Below are positions 12,345 to 22,799 of a stretch of DNA of 64,000 bases, piece after piece. Below the pieces are notes generated by a model. The model searched no databases. It was not told the DNA's origin and worked only from the letters and a program-made list of their open reading frames with translations. The position numbers were made by a program, and so were the translations under genes. Every line of letters starts with the position of its first letter. The stretch's first letter is position 1. Origin of the DNA: Isoetes taiwanensis (Eukaryota; Streptophyta; Lycopodiopsida; Isoetales; Isoetaceae). The stretch covers positions 13,761,760 through 13,825,759 of the forward strand of contig JAJEKV010000021.1 of the NCBI GenBank assembly GCA_021234155.1. Direction: 5' to 3'.

Positions 12345-13782
12345 ATAGAATCGAATAGAATAGAATAGAATAGAATAGAATAGAATAGAATAGAATAGAA
12401 TAGAATAGAATAGAATAGAATAGAATAGAATAGTTTTTATCGTCCACGGAGACCAATCGGCCTATGGGACCCAATACAAAAAGCGCAGCGTGATCACATT
12501 CTTGCCGGATTAAAACCCCCCCGGCTGGTTTTCGAGGAAAACCGCGGGCAGCAATAAGACCGCCGACAACGATTAAATGGTTGATCGGGGCATATCCGAG
12601 CCCTCAAGTTGATTACTTCCCGAATGTATGATCCGAAAGTGAGCGCATCAAGTCGCGTGCCCGATTATCATGTGTAGCGGCTCATCGGATCTAATCAACC
12701 GAGCATAGCGTGTCCGAACCGATCATATGCCGGGCAGCTCACGGAAAGTGTGACACTCATTCTCAACAGACTCCCGGCAAAGACCGACAAACCCTATCCG
12801 CCGTGGCTCCCCAATCCATCGACTGCCTCAATCCAGGAGATGATGGGCACTGCGGCGAATGAAGGCGATATGCTGCGCCTTTTCATGGGCGGATGTGAGC
12901 GTAGGTAGCCTTTGTGGGCCTCGTTCTAATGTGGGATTTATGTCTTTGCTTGTAATGTCTTTGTTTTGACTTGCTCGTGGGGCCCGGAATCCCAAAGCTC
13001 ATTTGGAGAAACAAGCATCAAGGTAACATCTCAGCCGCCGCGACCGCCCTCTGTTTCTACGATGGATGCACATATGCTCCTGGACATTCCATCGAGTTAG
13101 CCACTGCACTCTTTTATCCTTCCAACAATTCTTGAGTCGTTGTGGTCCCATTGCCCTTTGCATAAGCCAAGTCGCGTAGACGATCATCATCCATATTTAC
13201 CACCTTCTGGAAATAGACGATGTGTCTATCAAGGGCCGCTCGCTGAAGTGGCAGGAAACCTGTCTCCTGCAATAAAATTTGATATGGGACCGTGGATTTC
13301 ACTCCGAGTGCCCATGCTAAGAAGGCCTTCTGCACCTGTTCTAAGTCGCTTCAAGTAGCAAGGGACACCACTGGGCCCCAGACTTCAACCCCGTATAAAA
13401 GAACGGGCTCTACCAATACCCTGAACAGATGTGCCTAATGTCCCCAATCATATAATTCTGCTCTGTGGTTATTGTTCTGCATTGCATAAAGTGCTTTCCA
13501 GCCTGCTGCTACACGCAATCTTATGGAAGTGTCCCAGCATAGTGTAGAAGGAAACTCCACTCCCAGATACTTGTAGGTGGGTGTCACCTCCACTTGTTGC
13601 CCTCGATAAGTGAATGAAGGGGGCCTTGGATGGCGCGAGGATGAGATTAGGACCACCTTAGTCTTGGCCAGATTGATGTTCATGTCTGTGGCCTGGCAGT
13701 ATGTATCCAGAGCATCTAGGTGAGACTGCATATCCTCTGGAGTGTGAGCTAAGAGGTCAACATCGTCTGCATAGAGCATCTG
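12345..13782 (-). mobile_element. 5'-truncated LINE with (TATTC)n tail
   Basis: Minus-strand non-LTR retrotransposon remnant. It starts inside RT at the YADD box (LYADDVDLL, 13779 downward) and continues through NLAKTKVVL and the thumb/connection region (YLGVEF, then a frame change, VEPVLLYGVEVWGP, AFLAWALGV). A C-terminal Cys-rich segment and a GC-rich 3' region follow. It ends GGTCTCCGTGGACGATAAAA at about 12434-12455, then an 89-bp (TATTC)n tail at 12345-12433. Frameshifts make it non-functional. The last 20 bases recur at 3.3 kb and, in changed form, at 63.69 kb, which defines the family terminus. The sharp start at RT fits ordinary 5' truncation during target-primed reverse transcription. 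Confidence 0.85.
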
Positions 13783-13784
13783 AG

Positions 13785-14460
13785 AAAAAAGAGGAATAAA
13801 CGGTTTTGCACTACCCTAGGTACAATGAATACTATAGAGGCATGTGGGGATAATGTCAAAATATATTAGGCAACAAAATTTGTTGAGTAACAATTGGCCT
13901 ATTTAAACCTTGTAATTTAAGGACAATCTAATATTGATAATCCCTTTTAAAAAGGTGAGCACCCCTAAAAGTGGGGATGCCACCATTGCTGGAAAGCCGA
14001 TGGATGCAAAAAATAGCACAGAGGTTAAAAATAGGGCCCAGCCAATCCAATTTCTCAAAAGCACGAGCAATCTGTCTTAGACTGCTCGTTTGGGAAGAAT
14101 CCAAAATAGCTTTACCAGATGTGATGAAAATCACATGTGGGGTGCCTCTGCACGTAAACCACGAGTACCCTATGATTTCCACTTTTTTTCCTGTGTTTTA
14201 ATTTTTTGGTAATTTTTTGGTTTCCTACTCTAAGCGGCGCCGCTCATGCTTCAATTTCCTACACTACCAAAATGTTTAACACACAGTTTCTATTTCTTTT
14301 TAACAGGCAAACAAATTCAAACAGAACCACTTAAAGTTCAAAAGTTTTACATTCAAAAGTTTTAAAACAGTACACTTGATAACATTTCAAAATCATCAGA
14401 AGACCGTCTTCCTGAATTCATCAAAATGTTCCCAGATATGAATCATACAACTGAATTTCC
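13785..14460. other. Spacer; 3' flank of the recombinase gene
   Basis: Nothing supportable as a gene. The opposing open frames at 13.93-14.20 kb are shadows of each other and contain no motif. The last 250 bp are probably the 3' untranslated region of the minus-strand gene that ends at 14462. Confidence 0.4.
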
Positions 14461-14461
14461 A

Positions 14462-17290
14462 TCAAGTAGCATTTCTCTTCATGTATTCGGCATTTGATGC
14501 AAGAACAAATGTGCAAGAATTGAATGTTGCGCCCACAAATGACTGGCCACCTGCATAAACAAAAACTAGGTTATTTTCATCCATTTGAAAACCTGCTTAC
14601 CAAATCAGAATAATAACTAATAATAATGACAAAACTTACCATAGTTTTGCACAATAGTCTGTTCTCCGAGAAAGTATTTTGCTAGCGAAGGAGTGCGTTT
14701 AATCATTTCTTCAAGCATGTCGTTATCAAAATCATCGGCCAATCCAGAATTTGTTGTCGATGTAACTGGTTTTACAGTATTTCCTGAAACTTGAATTACA
14801 GAGTTATTGGCGCCAGTTTTTAAATCAACAGGAACTTTGATAGGAGCTTTAAGGTAATCATCTGTTGGAGCAGCAACATTGTCTGCAAGAAACCAACTAC
14901 AAATTAACATTTGGAATACTACTAATGATTTCAAAAAAGTACTAAAGGTTTCCAAAATTTACCTGTAATCGTAGTGTGATCATGAACATTAGCAACATTA
15001 TCTGTAAGAAAAACCTAGTCAAAATTACATAGGAAACTAGGAAACTGAAAATAAACTAGGAAACTGAAACTAGGAAACTGAAACTAGGAAAACAAACTAG
15101 GAAAATAAACTAACCTCCAATTGAAGTTTGACCGTAAACCAGAACCTTTGAAGAATGGTTTCCCATTAAGCCCTTCTCCTTCTCTTTAATCATTTCATTT
15201 AAAGCATCAGGATACAACCTTAGACTACCATCCTCATTGTAAGGTTTGCTCAATATATTCATCGCAGCATTAACTTGGATTTCCTTGCTCCGGTCGTACC
15301 TATTAGAACACAAAATTATAAATGCATGAAAGCAAATAGACAAACAAATAAATAAATAAAAACTTACTTCTCATATGTAGTTGTCGTCCTATGACCTATT
15401 ACAAGCTTTCCAATTTCTGGTGGAACTAGACCAAGCGACATTCTTGTAACAGCAGATACACGTCCACTTTTATTACAAATATTAACGTCTAACAAAGACC
15501 CCATGTATGTTATCCACTTGGCAAGATTGTTTTTGCCTACCCGAGATTTCTGAAACCAGACCTGCAAGAGAGTAAAAATTAAAAACAAAATAATAAACAA
15601 CGCATAGGAAAAAGGAAAACTAGCGTACCTGACCGCGAAAGTTCGTAATCGCCTGACAGAAAAACCACTTTGGTTTATCATTTTCTTTTCCAGGTAAATG
15701 ACGAGTATACTGTTTATATGTTAACACAAAGTCAAAGCTCCATATTGCAGGTCTGAAATGACTATCATCAAACCGGGTTACAGAAATCCCCCACGTCTTA
15801 CTTTTTCTCTCATTATACAGCACATATTCATTGCTGCCATCAAATTCCAAACTCAAGTCTACATCCTTCACATCATAAAGTTCCTAAGCACCTCTGATAG
15901 CAAATCTACTGACCAAGTAAAAGCACAGTCGCTTCAGAATCCCTTTTGGATGTGTGATCTGATAATATATATCAGCCAATAAATCCTGCTCTGTGCTATA
16001 AGAAATTGTCTGTGCTTTCTTTTTCTTTACACCGATACCTAAAGCTCTAGCTTTTGATGCCATGTGAACAAATGCCAATTTAGTAGTACCAAACAGATCA
16101 TCTTTCAGAATGTTAAATCTTGCCTCCCTTTCTCCAGTAGCATTAATTCTTGCTTCTTGCTTTTTCCTGATAATCCTTCCTATTGACTTCAATAAGCAAT
16201 CCAGACTACAACAGAAAACAATAACTTAGAAACAATCAAGAAATAGAAATAAAAGAAATCAAAACATGAAGAATAAAAGAATTTACCTGGAGGCAGGGTA
16301 TAGAGTGCCATCTTTCTTTCTAGTTTGTAAAAGAAATTTAACAAGCATCTTATTCAACTCGAGCATGTTGAGATCTTCAAGTGGAAGACTTGTATCAAGT
16401 TTCTCAAACCTTCTCCATCCATCAAACTTACGTCTAGCCCAGTTGATAAGTTTCTTGGACTTGTCTTCGCCCCCCTTTTAAATTTCAGAGACAGCCTTTT
16501 CATCAAGCTTCAAAAACTCCTTAAACTCTTCATCATTTGGTGCCTTAAGATCATCAGTGTACACTGTCCCCTCCTTAAACCATGGCTCATTTCCAAGATC
16601 TTGTAACATCAACTCGACTGCAGCAGGATCCGTGCATCCAACAAGCTCACAGTCTTCTTCATTAAGGAAGGACTGATACTAGCAGAGCAGTTAGAAACTG
16701 CATGTCCAGAAACTAAACTCAACCTAAGTAGAACATTAATAAACCTTTCAGCAACAAGACAGAAACATGAAAAAGAATTACACTTAACAAAAAATCAGAG
16801 GATATTACCTCAAAAATGTATAAGAAGTCGCCTGGAACCCGCAAGTTACCGAGATTAGCCAAGATTACCGAGATTAGCCAAAATTACCGAGACTAGCCGA
16901 GATTACCTGAGATTAGAACTCCTCTGCAAGCAAAAAATCGCCAAGATTAGTTACATTATACAGAAATTAACAAAAGATTCAAGAAACAGAAAAAAATCAA
17001 CAAAGTTCTTACAAGAAACTTCGAGAACAATGAGATTTAACAGGTTAGTACGCCAAAACACCGCACCGACTTGCTCCAAACGAAGATTCACCTACAAATA
17101 CAAAAGAAACACATTAGCACATAAAAAATGCCAAAAAACTAAAGAAATGCATGCAATCCAGCCAAATACGACCTCGACGGCCTCAATCGGCTTGAAGCGC
17201 CGACGAGCGCTCTCCGGGAACCTCCGCAAAAACCCTCTGTTGCTCTGCTACTCTGTGTTTCTCAGAAAACTCAAGAACTTTCGTAAATGT
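14462..17290 (-). pseudogene. Crypton/DUF3504-like tyrosine recombinase gene, multi-exon, two nonsense codons
   Basis: Seven exons join in phase with GT-AG sites at every junction: 16678-16287, 16205-15629, 15561-15368, 15299-15115, 15001-14963, 14882-14640 and 14550-14462, totalling 1719 nt (573 codons including the stop). Probable further 5' exons are 16923-16809 (ends DFLYIFE) and 17091-17013, with a leader near 17.2 kb. Conserved parts in order are a SAM-like N-terminal core-binding region (ELNKMLVKFLLQTRKKDGTL), the first catalytic Arg in SRFAIRGA, a Lys region NERKSKTWG, and the second box NKSGRVSAVTRM ... VIGHRTTTTYEKY with the Tyr nucleophile. The C-terminal GATFNSCTF resembles the tails of Crypton/ZMYM-type proteins as I remember them. 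The expected His of the H-x-x-R motif is Lys here. TAA at 16480-16478 and TAG at 15886-15884 interrupt otherwise intact exons, and no ATG start is resolved. It is either a recently decayed domesticated gene or a degraded mobile element. Confidence 0.7.
16809..16923 (-). repeat. 18-20 bp tandem repeat inside a 5' exon of the recombinase gene
   Basis: GCTAATCTCGGTAATCT-type units are repeated about three times within a predicted exon bounded by GCTTGCAG and a GTAATATC donor. The reading frame that leads into the next exon (NLRVPGDFLYIFE) is broken by stops inside the repeats, so repeat slippage may have destroyed the original N-terminus. Confidence 0.5.
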
Positions 17291-17504
17291 AAATGCTGAT
17301 GTGGAAAAGTTTGCCACGTGTCTGAAAATCATAGGGCACGCGTGGCTTACGTTTTGCAATGTGCCACCAATCGATGGTTTCCAGCTGGAAACCACCTCTT
17401 GGTGGCACGTTACCAAATACAAAAATCAGAGGGGTTATGTACCTTGCGCATGCTGCACTGCCTCAGCAGTGATCCGACCACAGATCGGATCCCTCTAGTT
17501 TGCC

Positions 17505-18420
17505 GGTCACCCCTGCAACAATCCGACCAGGTTGGATTTTAAAGTCACGGTGCAGGCTGCCCATCGAAGCCTGAACAAGCCAATTTGCATGCAAAAAAGT
17601 ATTGGTGCAGGTAAGAGGAGCCCAATGCCGATGCCTGTAGAAAAATGAGAAAAGCAGGTCAGGTTAGATGAGAAAAGAAATGACAAATGGTACCAGAATC
17701 CCCGAGCGAAGATGCAATGCAGCCCTGACTAGAACACCTGTGATAGAGAAAAGATACAGGGGGAAATTAAGAAAGAAGAAGCATTTGGGTTGGACCTAAG
17801 AAAAGAACAGCAAGCTGCAATCATTGTTGCCTTTTGGTATACGATTCTAGACTGCAATATTGCCTCTTGATTTTCCATTGAAAAAAATCTCGAACCTCAA
17901 GAAAAGATCCACAGTGAAAACAGTAAATCTTGACTTCCCATTGGTCTCCCGATAAATCCAAAGCTCCATCCGCAAGTCTTAAACAAAGACTATCATAAAA
18001 TGCCCTCAATTTGCCATCTGCTAAGCCGCATGCGAGCCAAACGAATTAAAATGCATAAACATGAAAAACAAAACGAATTTCTAAATGCACAACAGGAGAA
18101 ACTTTTTCCTGCTGGTTTGCTTACAACCATAAAAAATAAATCCTAAGTGCTAATTCTATAGGATCATTTGAAACTCAGTAGCGATTGCGATCTCACAAAC
18201 CAAATCGGGCAAAATCTGCCAAACTCAAGAGCCCATCCGAAAGCCAGGATAAACACATGAAAATTATATGGGGGGAGGAGAAAGTTACCAAAAGCGATTT
18301 AACATAATGAACATCCCAAAAATCAAGTTGAAGAGGAAAGTAACGTTGAAGCTGGACAAGAGCATCTTGACTTGAAGAGATATCTCCCAAACAGGAAGAG
18401 GTAATGGAAAAAAGGCTCAT
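17505..18420 (-). CDS. Possible small multi-exon gene, unrecognised
   Basis: An ATG at 18420 opens 44 codons (MSLFSITSSCLGDISSSQ ... HYVKSLL) ending at a good donor (18288). A second block at 18024-17835 reads DGKLRAFYDSLCLRL ... WEVKIYCFHCGSFLEVRDFF. A 19-nt microexon ending near 18195 would put the two in phase. Two more blocks with CACAG and CTACAG acceptors (about 17748 and 17643) could extend the frame to a TGA near 17510 with a hydrophobic tail. I do not recognise the protein. Exon structure and even existence are uncertain. The gene lies directly upstream of the recombinase gene on the same strand. Confidence 0.3.
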
Positions 18421-18658
18421 AGACAAAAGAAAAAATGCTCAGGAGGAGAGTTTGCCCAATGCTACTACACTACTGTAAGAATAACGCCGAATGAGAAGAA
18501 ACACGAAAAGACCGAAGATATATCGCTCGCCCTCTTACGAGAATCTCGATCTACGGTGTAGATCGATCTGCATCATGATGTTCTAAGCTAACATAACTTG
18601 CCGAATTAGTAGTGGTTTTTTTACTGACAATACTATAATGTTTATAAATCTAGGCTCC

Positions 18659-19176
18659 TCTTTTTTTTTTTTTTTTGGAAAGATGAAAAAAAGTTTATTG
18701 ATCAAAGTACATATCTCATCTAGCTATATAAGCACAGGAAAATGCTCCTGAAACACGAGCCTGAAGCATTATATATATACTTACTCCAGCATAAGAGACT
18801 AATGATGATATGAATTAATTTGAAGATACTGAATCCAAATACGGTCTCTCATGTCTTCCCTCAAGGAGAAAGACTTATAAGCCATTAGTATCTTAGCCTG
18901 GTCTACAACAGTAACACTAGGAACATATGAGTAAATGCCTTGGAAAATATGCAGTCTATGACACTCCCAAATTGACCACGGTAACCAACCAGACCCTAGA
19001 TGAAATGCCTTCCATTTAGCTGCGGTTCATGGACCTGGGTAGCATGCCAAGAGAATAGATTGGCTATCCAGTGTACTATTAAATAAACCTTGGAGCCAGG
19101 ATCATGCTCGTTGGTTGAACTTTTGAACAAGAAAAGAGGCAATGCTCAAGTGTTTGGATATCTAAAAGGCAAAGAA
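18659..19176 (-). mobile_element. LINE 3' part (poly-A family), left half of a split copy
   Basis: The minus strand ends in a poly-A tail (T-run 18659-18676), preceded by CAATAAACTTTTTTTC. The body aligns by eye over about 500 bp with the LINE at 39.5-40.0 kb (shared ACTTACTCCAG, CAATTTGAAGAT or AATTTGAAGAT, ATGCCAAGAG). It is cut at 19176 and continues at 21762. Confidence 0.8.
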
Positions 19177-20760
19177 GACATATTCAACAAAACTTGGACT
19201 TATTCAGATTTAATAGATAGCACTTCAAGAATACCATTATAAGAATATATGTATTGTTTAATTCTTCTTGATTGTTATATTATTTATAAGTTTTAATTAT
19301 ATAAGTTTATCCTTAAGTTAAAACCTAACAGTTATCAAGGCATAAAATTGATTTCAAATTAACTTTCACTCGAATTTATCTAGAATTAGACATTTCAAGA
19401 ATATAAAATTTCAATTTTCAGTGATTTAACAAATTTTTATATTTAACAATCATGATAATTTCTAAATGAAATATGATGGTTTGATAAGGATGACTTGAAA
19501 CTATTATGACAATTTCACAATTTACAAGCTTTAACACTTTTAAAAACACTTTATGAAAAGTTTTAATTTGAAATGAATTAAATGATAAAGTTAAGGTTTT
19601 AATTATAACTATAAATTATTGAAGATATATTGAAAATTAATCAATAATAAGCTTTTCAATTTTTTGTTTTATTAAAGCATAAGTGTAATCATTTAATTAA
19701 TTTCAGTCTAAAATTTTCTTTAGGTATTTCGAAAAATACCATTTAATTATACAGAGCTTTTCTTAGATGAAAATTTAATGGTAAATAGATGAAAGGGAAA
19801 ATTAGTTTAGAAAGCAATTTTATACTTTAGTAACCATTATACTTTTGATCTAAAGATAATTGAAACAAATTATTAAAATCAATGAGAGTTAAAAATATAT
19901 AAAATCTTATTAAGCGGCTGCTCAAGTGCATAAAGAGCGAGCAGGTAGCCTATGTCTTCAAGCTTCAGATCGAAGAGCCCGAGTCAGAAGAAAGCAAGGA
20001 AGATAAGGTGCTCAGCAAATTACCAAAGCAGGTAGCTAAGTTGGTAAAGGAGTTCCATGATCTCTTCCCAGACGAGATCAAGCAGATTCCTCCTTACAGA
20101 GGAGTCGAGTGTGAGATAGCACTCGAACCAGGTACGAAGCCGACGAGCAAAGTGCCGTACAGGATGACGACGCAAAAGCTAGCCGAGTTGAAGAAGCAAT
20201 TGCAGGAGTTGCTTGACCTAGGGTTCATTAGACCTAGCGTCTCACCATTTGGGGCACTCATCCTTTTTGTGAAGAAGAAGGATGGCAGCTTGAGGATGTG
20301 CATAGATTACAGGCAGCTGAACAAGCGCACCATCAAGAATAAGTATGCACTCCCCAGATCGGACGACCTGATGGATCAACTCCAAGGCGCGAAGGTTTTC
20401 TCCAAGATAGACCTGAGGTCGGGGTACCATCAGATCAGGATTAAGGAAGAAGACGTCCACAAAAAGCATAAGTGTAATTATTTAATTAATTTCAGTCTAA
20501 AATTTTCTTTAGGTATTTTGAAAAATAACATTTAATTATATAGAGCTTTTCTTAGATGAAAATTTAATTGTAAATAGATGAAAGTGAAAATTAGTTTAGA
20601 AAGCTATTTTATACTTTAGTAACCATTATACTTTTGATCTAACGATAATTGAAACAAATTATTAAAATCAATGAGAGTTAAAAATATATAAAATCTTATC
20701 ATGGGATTCTTGAAGTATATTTATTAGACTTAAATAAGTCCAAATTTTGTTAAATATGTC
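19177..20760. mobile_element. TIR element 1, carrying a captured gypsy RT fragment
   Basis: The left end GACATATTCAACAAAA and right end (read inverted) GACATATTTAACAAAA continue as inverted repeats for about 70 bp. The body matches element 2 (20970-21761) almost base for base from the left end to 19910. There a GC-richer gypsy RT piece intervenes, and at 20462 the element resumes about 239 bp upstream of where it stopped, so 19672-19910 is repeated at 20462-20700. No transposase is encoded, so it is non-autonomous. The superfamily is unknown. Confidence 0.75.
19911..20462 (+). mobile_element. Ty3/gypsy reverse-transcriptase fragment inside a TIR element
   Basis: An open frame from about 19920 with no stops runs through the start of a chromovirus/gypsy-type RT domain: [17 protein letters not shown], then [57 protein letters not shown] and [14 protein letters not shown]. 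The YxDD box and everything after it are absent. It is clearly GC-richer than the surrounding TIR sequence, and its frame is undamaged. The fragment stops abruptly at both TIR-element junctions. Confidence 0.9.
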
Positions 20761-20969
20761 ATGTTTATTTTGTTTATTTCATGTCACTCAAAATGTAAAC
20801 GTTACTTGTAAGCTTATCCTCCTTCACTCATTTTTCAGCCTTAGTGTCTGGAGGACTTATCATGCATTGTCATGCATCAGATGGCTGGGCAATTTTATCA
20901 TGTAAAACAAGATGATATTTTTCGAGCCAAAAATCAGGTTTCGTTTCTAACTTGTAACAACAGCACTTT

Positions 20970-21761
20970 GACATATTCAACAAAACTTGGACTTATTCAG
21001 ATTTAATAGATGCCACTTCAAGAATACCATTATAAGAATATATGTATTGTTTAATTCTTCTTGATTGTTATATTATTTATAAGTTTTAATTATATAAGTT
21101 TATCCTTAAGTTAAAACCTAACAGTTATCAAAGCATAAAATTGATTTCAAATTAACTTTCACTCGAATTTATCTAGAATTAGACATTTCAAGAATATAAA
21201 ATTTCAATTTTCAGTGATTTAACAAATTTTTATATTTAACAATCATGATAATTTCTAAATGAAATATGATGGTTTGATAAGGATGACTTGAAACTATTAT
21301 GACAATTTCACAATTTACAAGCTTTAACACTTTTAAAAACACTTTATGAAAAGTTTTAATTTGAAATTAATTAAATAATAAAGTTAAGGTTTTAATTATA
21401 ACTATAAATAATTGAAGTATTGAAAATTAATCAATAATAAGCTTTTCAAATTTTTGTTTTATTAAAGCATAAGTGTAATTATTTAATTAATTTCAGTCTA
21501 AAATTTTCTTTAGGCATTTTGAAAAATAACATTTAATTATACAGAGCTTTTCTTAGATGAAAATTTAATTGTAAATAGATGAAAGGGAAAATTAGTTTAG
21601 AAAACAATTTTATACTTTAGTAACCATTATACTTTTGATCTAAAGATAATTGAGACAAATTATTAAAATCAATTAGAGTTAAAAATATATAAAATCTTAT
21701 CATGGGATTCTTGAAGTATATTTATTAGACTTGAATAAGTCCAAATTTTGTTAAATATGTC
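20970..21761. mobile_element. TIR element 2, intact-length non-autonomous DNA transposon
   Basis: 792 bp with imperfect inverted termini of about 70 bp, roughly 80% identical by eye (outer bases GACATATT). It is AT-rich and non-coding. It lies in the same orientation as element 1 and is separated from it by a 209-bp unique spacer (20761-20969). Together the pair sit in a LINE with AAAG on each side (19171-19174, 21764-21767), a candidate 4-bp target duplication. Confidence 0.8.
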
Positions 21762-22790
21762 ATAAAGCGGGTATACCCCAGAGATACGAGGATCATCGTG
21801 ATGCCTAAGGCGTTTACATATAAATACCATGCAAAACTTGCCACCAAAATACAAAAGCTTTAGGATGGAGCAGCTCAATGCCATTTACGAGTCCGCGTGA
21901 GTTCTGGGATCTGTAATTACCATCCATTTGGCAGTGGGAGAGGTCATGGACTAAGAGAAGACGACATATGGAGCGGGCAAAGTACTTGTCTTTGTGAATA
22001 TCCTCGTGACAACCCTCCAACACCCTTTCTATGACATCAACTTCCACTATGAGAGACAAGTTCTTTGCCACCTTCTCCCATATAGTTGCATCCAAATGTG
22101 AGAGTAGGAATTTTGCTTGAAAGGCAAGCTATGACAAGAAGCAATGACCTTCATACCATGCTTTCACAGAGAAGACACGTACTAGGACCCATCGTCTCAG
22201 AGCTGTGTAAGGGGATGAACTGATGTAGCAAGTGGAGGTTTGGCGACAATGGCGCCCAATAATCCTTGTAGAAATGGAGATGCATTTGGAAAAGGCTCAA
22301 GATGGTGAATGGGGTCTAAGAAAGAACTGGTTTGACTGCCTTCTTGCCTAGAGGAATATAATGACCAAGAGATTGTGTAAGAAGATGTAGGCTAGGAGAG
22401 TCATCTTCACCATTTAGGAGCCTCCAAATGAATTTTGAGATGAGAACCTTAATTTATAGTAAAAAAGTCCATCATACCCACGCCATCTGCCCACTTTGGG
22501 AGGGTGCATTTGGACCAGGCTATCTTAACTACAATACTTTCTTTAGTGCTAGTCCATATGAAATTTTGAACTATTGCAATGAGATTATGTCCTTGAACCT
22601 GTAAGACTAGCAATAAGGCAGCCATATAAACATGGTACTGCAGAGAACTAATTTGGCCACTGTAATGCGACCAGCGAGAGATAACTTTGCAATTGACCAC
22701 CAAAATAGTTGTTTCTCCAAAACCTTAATAATTTCTTTCCATGCTACTCCTACACTAACATGAATGCCAACGGGGTGGTGTTCACTCCTA
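21762..22790 (-). mobile_element. LINE (poly-A family), right half of the split copy
   Basis: Continues the 18.7-19.2 kb element after the TIR composite. Minus-strand frames show the region after RT, NFIWTSTKESIVVKIAWS ... PKWADGVGMMDF, then a connection region and LLHPKAFVFWWQVLHG leading to a Cys-type SGVYPLYDI, the site of the zf-RVT zinc finger. Several frameshifts and stops are present. The homologous join is confirmed by the uninterrupted relative at 40.0-40.2 kb. Confidence 0.8.
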
Positions 22791-22799
22791 ACTTTCTAA

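Noticed and set aside
19177-21761. Reading the 0.8-kb direct repeats as LTRs around the gypsy RT
   Set aside because: The repeats end in long inverted repeats (GACATATT...), not TG...CA; there is no primer-binding site or polypurine tract, and the RT piece lies inside one copy.
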